Assembly: GCA_003818205.1 (NCBI GenBank)
Contig: RPRQ01000023.1
Span: 1 to 63,908, forward strand
Reading direction: 5' to 3'
Source of the DNA: Bacteroidales bacterium
Lineage (GTDB): Bacteria > Bacteroidota > Bacteroidia > Bacteroidales > Tenuifilaceae
DNA length: 63,908 nt
Position numbers and translations under genes: made by a program. The notes under the pieces were generated by a model. That model made no database searches. It saw nothing but the letters and a program-made list of their open reading frames with translations, and was not told the origin of the DNA. This document shows, one piece after another, positions 42,724-51,226 of the stretch. Every line of letters begins with the position of its first letter. Positions within the stretch are counted from its first letter, which is position 1.

Positions 42724-44499
42724 ATGGAAACAATAAAACTTACAATTGATAATAAGCCTGTAGAGGTACCCGCAGGGACTTCTGTTTATCAGGCAGCCAA
42801 AAACCTTGGGATTGATATTCCTGTACTTTGCTACATGAATCTTCATGATCTTGGAATTGAGAATAAACCTGCAGGATGTCGTATTTGCGTTGTTGAGGTT
42901 GAAGGTAGAAGAAATTTAGCTCCAAGCTGCTCAACAACCTGTGCTAATGGCATGGTTGTAAAAACTCATACCACCCGCGTTATCAACGCTCGTCGTACTG
43001 TAATGGAGTTGATCCTTTCTGATCACCCAAAAGATTGCTTAACCTGTCCTAAGAGCGGTAGCTGCGATTTGCAGAATATGGCTGTAAAGATGGGTGTTCG
43101 TAACATTCCTGGTCAAGCATATGCTGAGATGTCGACTTACAAGACTGACTTCTCCCCTTCCATCATCCGTGATATGGACAAATGTATCATGTGCCGTCGT
43201 TGCGAAACCATGTGTAACGATTTCCAAACGGTTGGTGCATTGAGCGGTGTTAATCGTGGATTCATGGCAGTAGTAGCTCCTGCGTTTGAGCAAGATCTAG
43301 AGAAATCGCCTTGTACATACTGCGGTCAGTGCGTTGCTGTTTGCCCAACAGGAGCATTAACAGAGGTTGACCATACTCCAAAAGTAATTCGTGCATTAGC
43401 CGATCCAACCAAAACCGTTCTAGTTCAAACAGCTCCGGCTGTTCGTGCTGCTCTTGGTGAGGAATTTGGTCTTGAGCCAGGCACAAGCGTGACTGGTAAG
43501 ATGGTTGCAGCACTTCGTCAGATCGGTTTTGACTATATCTTCGATACCGACTTTGCTGCAGACTTAACAATCATGGAGGAAGGTACTGAACTTCTTACTC
43601 GCTTAGGGAAGCATTTAAGTGGCGATAAGACTGTTAAACTTCCTATACTAACCAGCTGCTGCCCAGGTTGGGTTGGGTTCTTTGAGCATAACTATCCTGA
43701 TATGCTTGATGTACCATCAACCGCCAAATCACCACAGCAAATGTTTGGTGCCATTGCAAAAAGCTACTTTGCTGAAAAATTAGGTAAAAAACGTGAGGAA
43801 TTAGTTGTAGTATCTGTGATGCCATGCCTTGCTAAGAAATACGAGTGTCAGCGCGATGAGTTTAAGGTAGATGGTAATCCAGATGTTGACTTCTCCATTT
43901 CAACCCGTGAACTAGCTCATCTAATTAAAGAGTTCAACATTGGTTTCAACGAGCTTGCAGATGAGGATTTCGACAGACCACTTGGAGAATCAACTGGTGC
44001 TTCAGTAATATTCGGAGCAACAGGTGGTGTAATTGAAGCTGCAACTCGTACAGCATATGAGCTTCATACAGGTAAAACACTTGAAAAAGTAGATTTCATG
44101 GAGCTACGTGGAATGGATGGTATCCGTTCTGCAACTATCGATTTCAACGGTTTACCAATCAACATAGGAATTGCACATGGACTAGGTAATGCAAGAAAAT
44201 TACTCGATCAGGTTCGTGCAGGCAAAACCAATTACCATGCTATTGAGATTATGGCCTGCCCTGGTGGTTGTATTGGTGGTGGTGGGCAACCGCTTCACCA
44301 TGGTGATACATCAGTTCTAAAAGCTCGTACCAAGGCAATTTACAGCGAGGATACGAATAAAAAAATTCGTAAATCGCATGAAAATCCTTATATCATCAAG
44401 CTATACGAAGAGTTCCTTGGAAAACCAATGAGCCACAAAGCTCATGAGCTACTCCATACACACTACTTCGACAAGAGCAGTAAGGATATATTCATTTAA
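42724..44499 (+). CDS. [FeFe]-hydrogenase catalytic subunit 2 (HndD/HydA)
   Basis: 591 residues from ATG 42724. The AGGGGGTG ribosome-binding site just upstream decides this start over GTG 42718. Same domain order as hydrogenase 1: [2Fe-2S] (CRICVVE...CSTTCA), the His/Cys cluster (HPKDCLTCPKSGSC), two [4Fe-4S] (CIMCRRCETMC, CTYCGQCVAVC), and the H-cluster domain with L1 TSCCPGW, L2 MPCLAKKYE and L3 MACPGGCIGGGGQP. L1 is canonical here. The C-terminal small-subunit-like tail ends HKAHELLHTHY. The two catalytic subunits are paralogs but clearly diverged. Confidence 0.95.
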   Translation: METIKLTIDNKPVEVPAGTSVYQAAKNLGIDIPVLCYMNLHDLGIENKPAGCRICVVEVEGRRNLAPSCSTTCANGMVVKTHTTRVINARRTVMELILSDHPKDCLTCPKSGSCDLQNMAVKMGVRNIPGQAYAEMSTYKTDFSPSIIRDMDKCIMCRRCETMCNDFQTVGALSGVNRGFMAVVAPAFEQDLEKSPCTYCGQCVAVCPTGALTEVDHTPKVIRALADPTKTVLVQTAPAVRAALGEEFGLEPGTSVTGKMVAALRQIGFDYIFDTDFAADLTIMEEGTELLTRLGKHLSGDKTVKLPILTSCCPGWVGFFEHNYPDMLDVPSTAKSPQQMFGAIAKSYFAEKLGKKREELVVVSVMPCLAKKYECQRDEFKVDGNPDVDFSISTRELAHLIKEFNIGFNELADEDFDRPLGESTGASVIFGATGGVIEAATRTAYELHTGKTLEKVDFMELRGMDGIRSATIDFNGLPINIGIAHGLGNARKLLDQVRAGKTNYHAIEIMACPGGCIGGGGQPLHHGDTSVLKARTKAIYSEDTNKKIRKSHENPYIIKLYEEFLGKPMSHKAHELLHTHYFDKSSKDIFI

Positions 44500-44517
44500 T
44501 TTACGGAGGAATAAGAA

Positions 44518-45000
44518 ATGTCACATATAAAAGTTGAGCTAAAACAAGAACAGATTACAAAACTCAAGGAGATATGTAAATCGTTCGATAACGAGGCTGG
44601 CGAGCTTATCAATGTACTTCACAAAACACAGGAGACTTTTGGTTACCTTCCTGCCGAAGTACAAGAAGTAATTGCCAGGGAGTTAAATGTCTCGGTTGCA
44701 AAGGTATATGGTGTAGTAACATTCTACTCTTTCTTCACCATGATTCCTAAGGGTAAACACCCAATCAGCATTTGCACTGGTACTGCTTGCTACGTAAGGG
44801 GTGCAGAAAAAGTGCTAGATGAGTTCAAGCGCATCCTTGATGTTAAGGTTGGCGAAACATCACCCGATGGGAAATTCTCACTCAGCTGCTTACGCTGCGT
44901 TGGCGCTTGCGGTCTTGCACCTGTTGTATCGGTTGGAGATAAGATTTATGGTCGTGTTTCACCCGATGGAGTGAAGGATATCTTGAAAGAATACGAATAA
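44518..45000 (+). CDS. NuoE-like [2Fe-2S] subunit of hydrogenase 2 (HndA/HydC)
   Basis: 160 residues. The N-terminal helical part (VLHKTQETFGYLPAEVQEVIARELNVS) and the thioredoxin-like [2Fe-2S] domain (ICTGTACYVRGA, CLRCVGACGLAP) are complete. A GGAGGA ribosome-binding site precedes the start by eight bases. It closes the operon and a strong terminator follows at 45013. In the first operon the NuoE gene comes first; here it is last. Confidence 0.92.
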   Translation: MSHIKVELKQEQITKLKEICKSFDNEAGELINVLHKTQETFGYLPAEVQEVIARELNVSVAKVYGVVTFYSFFTMIPKGKHPISICTGTACYVRGAEKVLDEFKRILDVKVGETSPDGKFSLSCLRCVGACGLAPVVSVGDKIYGRVSPDGVKDILKEYE

Positions 45001-45012
45001 CAAGTTTAAATA

Positions 45013-45045
45013 AAAAAAGGTGGCCAAAATCGCGCCACCTTTTTT
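45013..45045 (+). terminator. Terminator of hydrogenase operon 2
   Basis: AAAAAAGGTGGC (45013-45024) pairs with GCCACCTTTTTT (45034-45045), a 12-bp stem with a nine-base loop and a T-rich tail. It could also work on the minus strand for the convergent fucosidase genes. Confidence 0.85.
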
Positions 45046-45178
45046 ATAGTTAAAGCCTAAAATTTCTTATATCCAGAATCATTTGAACCTCCCTGCAATT
45101 TTATATCAAATCCTTTTCTCGGATTTGTAGCTCTCTCTGTGATAAACCTGTTATGGAGGAGTCAAAACCATGAAAATG

Positions 45179-46609
45179 TTATATATCCAACTTAAAAACT
45201 AAAGCATAACTATCGATTCCAATTTTTCTATGTTTCTCAGGAATTTCGATTCCTATTCCCTTTTCCAATACCTTTACCTTTAAACTCGTATTACTACCAA
45301 TAATGGTTACTCTCTTTATTTTTTTTACTGAAAACCTATCAATTTTAATCAGTGATGGCAACTCAGTTTCATTCTCATCAATCAAATAGATGGCAAAAAC
45401 TGATTTTCCTTTTGCTGTTAGAACAACTTTTCCAGCCTGATAAGGGAAAATAGGCTTTGTACTATAAATGGCATTACCATTAAGTGTCATCCACTTTCCA
45501 ATTTCTTTCAGTCGATCATAGGCTATAGGATCAAAGTCACCATTTGGGTCAGAACCAATATTTAGTAAAAAATTGCCGCCTCTCGATACAATTTTACAAA
45601 GTAAATGGATTAGCTGCCTTGCAGGTTTATATGTATCATTCGGAACATAACTCCATGAGTTAGCGATTGTCATACAGGTCTCCCAAGGATATGGCAGTAA
45701 CGTATCTGGTAATTCCTGTTCGGGTGTTAAATAGTTTTGATTCGAACCTTCAACGGCCCTATCAACAACAATTAATCCTGGTTGAAGTTTTCGTGACATT
45801 GCCACTATCTTTGGCATGTCAATGTCCTGATGATTTGGCACTCTTCCCCACCGAGGTGATGATTCAGTCATTGGCTGAACCCATCCCCCATCCAACCAAA
45901 GAATATCTACCTTACCATAATCGCTCATTAACTCTTTGATTTGGTTAGCTGTAAATTGTTTATACCGATTCCATTTCTCAGGATATTTATTAAGATCGTA
46001 ATTTGGATTACGATCGAATGGAGGGAAATAGGGATCCCAATAATCGGGGTAATGCCAATCGGGTTTAGAGAAGTAAGCACCAATCCCAAACCCTTCGTTT
46101 CGAAAAGCATTAAACACCTCTTTTGCAATATTCGATTTTGGATTAGTCGAAAAAGGGCAAATAGAGCTAGTTATCTTGTATTCAGTTTGCTTGGTATCGA
46201 ACATACAAAATCCATCGTGATGTTTAGTAGTAAAAACAACATACCTCATTCCAGCCTCTTTCGCTGCTTTTGCCCACTTTGATGGATCAAAATTAACAGG
46301 ATTGAACGTTTTAATTAATCCTTCGTATGCTCGCTTATACTCAAAGTAGTTTTTTGAAAATTCGCCTCTCCGCTCGCACCAAACTTCATCCTCGGGGCAT
46401 AAACTCCAGCTCTCAACAATCCCCCATTGACTATATGTTCCCCAATGCATTAAAAGACCAAATTTTATTCCTTGCCACCACTCCAATTTTTTTTGAACTA
46501 ATGTATCTGTAGGTGGATAGTACTTCTGAAATGCGTGTTGTGCAAATGCAGTTTGAATCGTAAAAAGAGTTGCAATAACCAGGCCTATAAGAATATTTTT
46601 TTTCATCAT
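45179..46609 (-). CDS. GH29 alpha-L-fucosidase (copy 1)
   Basis: 476 residues with a signal peptide (ILIGLVIATLFTIQTAFAQ). GH29 blocks: KFGLLMHWGTYSQWG, YVVFTTKHHDGFCMFD, the nucleophile Asp in DILWLDGGW (about residue 240), and NFLLNIGSDPNGDFDP. It should release L-fucose from glycans in the periplasm or at the surface. It overlaps no other gene and follows a second GH29 gene by 10 bases in the same operon. No fucose-catabolic gene is adjacent. Confidence 0.9.
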   Translation of the reverse strand: MMKKNILIGLVIATLFTIQTAFAQHAFQKYYPPTDTLVQKKLEWWQGIKFGLLMHWGTYSQWGIVESWSLCPEDEVWCERRGEFSKNYFEYKRAYEGLIKTFNPVNFDPSKWAKAAKEAGMRYVVFTTKHHDGFCMFDTKQTEYKITSSICPFSTNPKSNIAKEVFNAFRNEGFGIGAYFSKPDWHYPDYWDPYFPPFDRNPNYDLNKYPEKWNRYKQFTANQIKELMSDYGKVDILWLDGGWVQPMTESSPRWGRVPNHQDIDMPKIVAMSRKLQPGLIVVDRAVEGSNQNYLTPEQELPDTLLPYPWETCMTIANSWSYVPNDTYKPARQLIHLLCKIVSRGGNFLLNIGSDPNGDFDPIAYDRLKEIGKWMTLNGNAIYSTKPIFPYQAGKVVLTAKGKSVFAIYLIDENETELPSLIKIDRFSVKKIKRVTIIGSNTSLKVKVLEKGIGIEIPEKHRKIGIDSYALVFKLDI

Positions 46610-46619
46610 TTAATCGCTT

Positions 46620-47960
46620 TTAATTAAACCCACCCTTTCCTCTATAGAGCTTAATAGGTTTATCGAGTTCGATTTTAAGAACGGTCATATACGTATCCTG
46701 AACACTTTCAGGTACATTGATATAAACTAATCCAGGCACGGTGCTCCATGAAATTTTTCCTACCACTTTGGGTTGTAAAAGTGTTCCACTACCTACTTCA
46801 GAAATTTTTTTAATATTATTCATCAACCCTTTAACTACAACATCACCAGTTACTTTACCAGGAAGAAATAAGAACAGACTTGTTGAATCTTTTGAAATGG
46901 TTGATGGTCCATAGAAATGCCCCTGTGGCATTCCTCCTAGAGTACCGAAAATAGCCTCGCTATGCTTATTCGTCCATTTTCCTAATTCTGTAAGAATATT
47001 TACCTGTTCAATCGGTATAGTTCCTTCCTCATCAGGTGCAATATCAAGAAGCAGATTGCCTCCCATGCTGATTGCATCAGCAAAAATGGTAATAATCTCG
47101 TATGGCGTTTTATAGTTTTTATCATTCCTGTAAAATCCCCACGATTCGTTTGTTGTCATACATAACTCCCAGTACTTGAGATTTGGCCTACTAACAGGAA
47201 AATTCTGCTCAGGTGTATCGTAATCACCATAACCCTGTAAGCGACCATTGATGATTGTATTCTTATTATTATCCAAAATAATTTTTCGGATATAATCAGC
47301 TCGCCATTCGCCAGCGCTGTGCTCCCAATCACCATCGAACCAAACAAGATCAGGGTTATACTTTTTTACAATTTCTTCAACCTGTCCATGACAAAATTTT
47401 AAGAATTTACCCCAACGAATCGGATCAATAACAGCATCATATCTCGATGAATCTTTTAAAAACCCAGGATAATCGGGATACGACCAGTCTATTAGCGAAT
47501 AATACAATCCTACCTTAATCCCATTCTTACGAAGTTCATTAACAAAGGGAGTAAGAACATCCCTTTTTGCTGGAGTTTTTTTAAGAGTGCTGAGATCGTT
47601 CATTTTCGTATCCCAAAGTGCAACCCCATCGTGATGTTTGGAGGTGATCACAGAATAACGAGCACCACTCCTCTTAATTAGATCAGCCCAATACTCCGGA
47701 TTATAGCTTTTTGCAGTGAAGCTATTTAATTGAGACATATAATCAGCATGGCTAATTCGTTTATTATGAAACTCCCACGACTCGGAAGTATTTCCTAGTG
47801 AGTATATACCCCAATGAATAAAGATGCCCAGCTTTGCATCGGCAAACCACAGCATTTTAGCATCTTTCCCAGTCTCATCACTTACTGTTTGAGCAAAACT
47901 ACACACCAAGGGTGAAAAAAATATAATTATCGTAAGGAGAAGAATTGTTAATTGCTTCAT
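46620..47960 (-). CDS. GH29 alpha-L-fucosidase (copy 2)
   Basis: 446 residues, secreted (LTILLLTIIIFFSPLVCSFAQ). GH29 blocks are KLGIFIHWGIYSLGN, YSVITSKHHDGVALWD, the nucleophile Asp in DLVWFDGDWEHS and NLLLDIAPDEEGTIP. Similarity to copy 1 is only family-level, so the two enzymes probably act on different linkages. It is first in the two-gene operon and divergent from the TonB receptor gene 142 bases away. Confidence 0.9.
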   Translation of the reverse strand: MKQLTILLLTIIIFFSPLVCSFAQTVSDETGKDAKMLWFADAKLGIFIHWGIYSLGNTSESWEFHNKRISHADYMSQLNSFTAKSYNPEYWADLIKRSGARYSVITSKHHDGVALWDTKMNDLSTLKKTPAKRDVLTPFVNELRKNGIKVGLYYSLIDWSYPDYPGFLKDSSRYDAVIDPIRWGKFLKFCHGQVEEIVKKYNPDLVWFDGDWEHSAGEWRADYIRKIILDNNKNTIINGRLQGYGDYDTPEQNFPVSRPNLKYWELCMTTNESWGFYRNDKNYKTPYEIITIFADAISMGGNLLLDIAPDEEGTIPIEQVNILTELGKWTNKHSEAIFGTLGGMPQGHFYGPSTISKDSTSLFLFLPGKVTGDVVVKGLMNNIKKISEVGSGTLLQPKVVGKISWSTVPGLVYINVPESVQDTYMTVLKIELDKPIKLYRGKGGFN

Positions 47961-48102
47961 ATCGGTTTCGGTTAATACATTAAGCGATTAATCTTACAAA
48001 ATCAAAAATAAATAAATAATTGGGGAACAGGCACAAGTTATCATAAACTTTCGTGTCATAACAGTGTTCAAAGCATAAAATTAATCATAAAATAAAAATA
48101 GG

Positions 48103-50604
48103 ATGAGAAGAGTTTTACGTGTTGCAATGTCGATTTCTTTGATAGTTTTTTCTTTCTCTGCAATTGCGCAACAAACAGATGGACAGCGAATGGGCGGTGG
48201 CAGAATGTCGATGGAAGGTGGGTTTGGTATCCTAAAAGGCTCGATTGTTGATGAAATATCGGGGTTACCTATCGAGTATGCCAATATTGTTATCTATAAA
48301 GTTAAAGACTCATCACTGGTAACCGGTGGAATAACTGATTTAAAAGGAAATTTCAATATTGACAAGATCCCTTTTGGTAGATACAATGTTGATTTTAAGT
48401 TTATTGGATATAAGAATAGCAGGGTAAACAATGTAATGATTACCCCAAGGCAACCCGAAGTAACCCTTGAGACGATTAAACTAAAATCTGCTTCTGAAAA
48501 CATGGAAGGCATCGTTGTTACCGGTCAAAAATCGATGCTACAAAATAATCTGGATAAAACAGTAATCAACGTTGATAGAAATATAAATGTTGAAGGAGGA
48601 ACAGCGCTCGATATTATGAGAAATATACCTTCTGTTGAGGTTGATGTTGAAGGGAATGTTAGCGTAAGAGGTAGCTCAAACCTTACCATTCTTATTGATG
48701 GAAGGCCTTCACAAATCACTAGCCTTGAGGAACTTCCTGCAAACCTAATACAAAGCGTTGAGCTGATTACAAACCCTTCGGTTCGTTACGATCCTGATGG
48801 ATTATCAGGTATTCTGAATATCGTTATGGTTAAGAAAAAGACACCTGGTTACCATGGAATGGTTTCGGTTAACGCTGGTACAGGAAATAAATACTCTGGA
48901 ACTGTTAATATGAATATTCGTCAAGGGAAATTAAACTATTTTGGAAATATTGATTTTAGAAAATTTGCATCGTATGGTTCGGGTATAACTAATCGTCAAA
49001 CATTCTTAACGGACACAACCAAGTACTTAAATCAAACATCAAAAGATGACAGAGACGGAATTATGTACAACTTCCGTGGAGGAATCGACTTCTTTATCAA
49101 TCCAAAAAACACTCTTTCATTCGTAGCATCAACAAGCATAAGAAATTTTGCTGGTTCGGAGAATAGTAACAATATAAAGTATAGCATCCCAGACACAATT
49201 AAATATATTGGAAACGAGGATAATAACAGTAATAGTGATAGCAAAAGTTCTGGAAGTGAATTTGCTTTAAACTATAAAAAGACATTCGAGAAAGCAGGTC
49301 AGGAATTTACCTCTGATCTTTATTTCTCTAATAGCGATAGAAATTCTGATGAGGGCTTAATAATGACAGATAATCTTGCAGCAGCGTCAATATTTAAAAA
49401 TACAACTAACGATAGTAAGAATTGGTCTATTACATTTCAAAGTGATCTCGTAAAACCTATTGGTAATGGTGGCAGACTTGAAACGGGTATTAAAGGGATT
49501 ATTAGAAAATCAGATGGTAAATACATTTTAAATGAACGTGATTTAATTACCGACCCATGGTTGATCAATGCAGATGTTTCGAACCATTTTATTTTAACTG
49601 ATCAGATTTATGCGGGTTACGCAATTTATTCAAATACAATTGGAGCCTTTAGCTACCAAGGAGGAATTCGTGTTGAAGATCAACTTAAAAAGGCCGATCA
49701 GCGAACCACCGACTCCGTAGTAAACGCTTCGTTCTTTAATATATTTCCTAGCGCTCATATTAAGTGGGATATTAATAAGACAAATGCACTTCAATTATCA
49801 TATAGCAAAAGGGTAAACCGCCCCTCTTCAAGAGATCTAAATCCATTTAAGGATATCGAAGATCCTTTAAATGTTAGCTATGGTAATCCTTATCTTGAAC
49901 CTGAGTTTACAGATGCTTACGAAATTGGTCATTCACTCAATTTAGGGAAAACAAGTATTACAAGTGCTCTTTTTTATAGATATAGAACAAACCTCATATC
50001 TCGAAAAACAGATCCTATAAGCGAAAACAACGATACATTAATGACAAAACCATTTAATTTGAATGGCGGCTCAACGCTTGGAGCAGAGTTTATCGTAAAT
50101 CAAAAAATCACAAATTGGTGGAGAGTAAATGGAAACTTTAGTTATTTCCAGGCCAAGATTATTGATAAGAGCGTAGATGTAAGTAAAAGTGAAAGCAACA
50201 GCTGGACTGCTAAAGCAACTTCCTCTTTTAGTATTGGAAAAAATCTTGAAATTCAACTTAACGGGAACTATCGCAGTCCTGTAATTACTGGTATTGGTGG
50301 TGGTGGGCATGGAGGTGGTAGAGGTGGAAGCCAAGGTAAAACTAAAGAAATGTACTCTGTTGATCTTGGTCTCAGGTATATGGTAATGAATAAAAAGGGA
50401 ACAATAACTCTTAGAGTCAGCGATATCTTTAATTCTAGAATAGGAAAAACGGATTCATGGGGTACTGGTTATACCACATACTCGGAAAACAGACATGAAA
50501 GCCAAATTATTTTCGTTGGGTTCTCTTATCGTATTAACGATTACAAACAGCGTCGCGATTCAAGGATGGAGGATACGGATAATGGGGATATGGATAATCA
50601 GTAG
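48103..50604 (+). CDS. TonB-dependent receptor with carboxypeptidase-regulatory-like domain (outer-membrane barrel family)
   Basis: 833 residues. A signal peptide (MSISLIVFSFSAIAQ) precedes a Gly/Met-rich stretch, a carboxypeptidase-regulatory-like domain (LKGSIVDEISGLPIEYANIVIY, about 45-130), a plug (TALDIMRNIPSVEVDVEGNVSVRGSSNLTILIDGRP) and a large barrel. Near residue 730 is a Gly/His-rich loop (GIGGGGHGGGRGGSQGK). No SusD gene is adjacent, so it is not a classic PUL pair. The ligand is unknown; the divergent fucosidases make a glycan conceivable, and the Gly/His loop could bind metal. Confidence 0.88.
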   Translation: MRRVLRVAMSISLIVFSFSAIAQQTDGQRMGGGRMSMEGGFGILKGSIVDEISGLPIEYANIVIYKVKDSSLVTGGITDLKGNFNIDKIPFGRYNVDFKFIGYKNSRVNNVMITPRQPEVTLETIKLKSASENMEGIVVTGQKSMLQNNLDKTVINVDRNINVEGGTALDIMRNIPSVEVDVEGNVSVRGSSNLTILIDGRPSQITSLEELPANLIQSVELITNPSVRYDPDGLSGILNIVMVKKKTPGYHGMVSVNAGTGNKYSGTVNMNIRQGKLNYFGNIDFRKFASYGSGITNRQTFLTDTTKYLNQTSKDDRDGIMYNFRGGIDFFINPKNTLSFVASTSIRNFAGSENSNNIKYSIPDTIKYIGNEDNNSNSDSKSSGSEFALNYKKTFEKAGQEFTSDLYFSNSDRNSDEGLIMTDNLAAASIFKNTTNDSKNWSITFQSDLVKPIGNGGRLETGIKGIIRKSDGKYILNERDLITDPWLINADVSNHFILTDQIYAGYAIYSNTIGAFSYQGGIRVEDQLKKADQRTTDSVVNASFFNIFPSAHIKWDINKTNALQLSYSKRVNRPSSRDLNPFKDIEDPLNVSYGNPYLEPEFTDAYEIGHSLNLGKTSITSALFYRYRTNLISRKTDPISENNDTLMTKPFNLNGGSTLGAEFIVNQKITNWWRVNGNFSYFQAKIIDKSVDVSKSESNSWTAKATSSFSIGKNLEIQLNGNYRSPVITGIGGGGHGGGRGGSQGKTKEMYSVDLGLRYMVMNKKGTITLRVSDIFNSRIGKTDSWGTGYTTYSENRHESQIIFVGFSYRINDYKQRRDSRMEDTDNGDMDNQ

Positions 50605-50628
50605 GTTAGGTTTTTGGTTTTTATATTT

Positions 50629-50670
50629 AGGATTAAAGCAGGGGAGTTAAAGCTTCCCTGCTTTAATCCT
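50629..50670. terminator. Bidirectional terminator after the TonB receptor gene
   Basis: A 15-bp stem (50629-50643 with 50656-50670, AGGATTAAAGCAGGG / CCCTGCTTTAATCCT) lies between convergent genes (the receptor on plus, DUF3467 on minus). Tails are only moderately T-rich. Confidence 0.7.
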
Positions 50671-50744
50671 ATAACGCTTTGTTTCTGCATTCCGAACCCT
50701 ATCCCGAAAATAGGAAAAGAAGAATTGGGCTACTCTTAATACCA

Positions 50745-50766
50745 ACAGACGGGTTAACCCATCTGT
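50745..50766. repeat. Near-perfect palindrome centred on GGGTTAACCC (second site)
   Basis: ACAGACGGGTT / AACCCATCTGT differs from perfect symmetry by one pair. It shares its core with the 28-bp palindrome at 4927-4954. It is 44 bases beyond the DUF3467 stop on the minus strand, where it might help end that transcript. Confidence 0.5.
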
Positions 50767-50809
50767 AAAAAAATAACGGTTTTAATATATAAGCAATATT
50801 ATTAATCAC

Positions 50810-51124
50810 CTACGCCTCACCACCCATTCCTCCAAAGTTAATGGGGAAGTTCGGTGCACCACCACCCTCCGCAAGTTTTATTACTCCATGAGTGGATTCA
50901 AATTTTGAGATATTATCCTGAAGGGCTAAGAGTAGTCGCTTGGCATGATCGGGGGTAAGGATAATTCTCGATTTTACCTGCGCCTTTGGCATACCAGGCA
51001 TAATCCTTACAAAATCTACAATAAACTCCGATGCAGAGTGCGTAATAACGGCAAGGTTTGAGTAAGTTCCTTGAGCAACTTCATCGTTAATCTCAATATT
51101 GATTGGGTTATTTTTATCGGTCAT
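50810..51124 (-). CDS. DUF3467 protein
   Basis: 104 residues. INIEINDEVAQGTYSNLAVITHSASEFIVDFVRIMPGMPKAQVKSRIILTPDHAKRLLLAL is the DUF3467 signature, and the Gly-rich C-terminus (PNFPINFGGMGGEA) is variable. In Bacteroidota this gene regularly follows rpoC, as here. The function is unknown. A terminator-like hairpin stands between rpoC and this gene, so the reading level may be lower than for rpoC. Confidence 0.85.
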   Translation of the reverse strand: MTDKNNPINIEINDEVAQGTYSNLAVITHSASEFIVDFVRIMPGMPKAQVKSRIILTPDHAKRLLLALQDNISKFESTHGVIKLAEGGGAPNFPINFGGMGGEA

Positions 51125-51177
51125 GATTTGATGTTTTAAAGATTTCAGTAAAGTTAAAAACTCTGCATTGATTAAAA

Positions 51178-51209
51178 AAAGAAAGGCTGCAAAAGTGCAG
51201 CCTTTCTTT
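51178..51209 (-). terminator. Hairpin between rpoC and the DUF3467 gene
   Basis: AAAGAAAGGCTGCA (51178-51191) pairs perfectly with TGCAGCCTTTCTTT (51196-51209). T-runs lie on both sides, so it could terminate on either strand. Confidence 0.85.
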
Positions 51210-51226
51210 AATATATTAGTCTAGAA

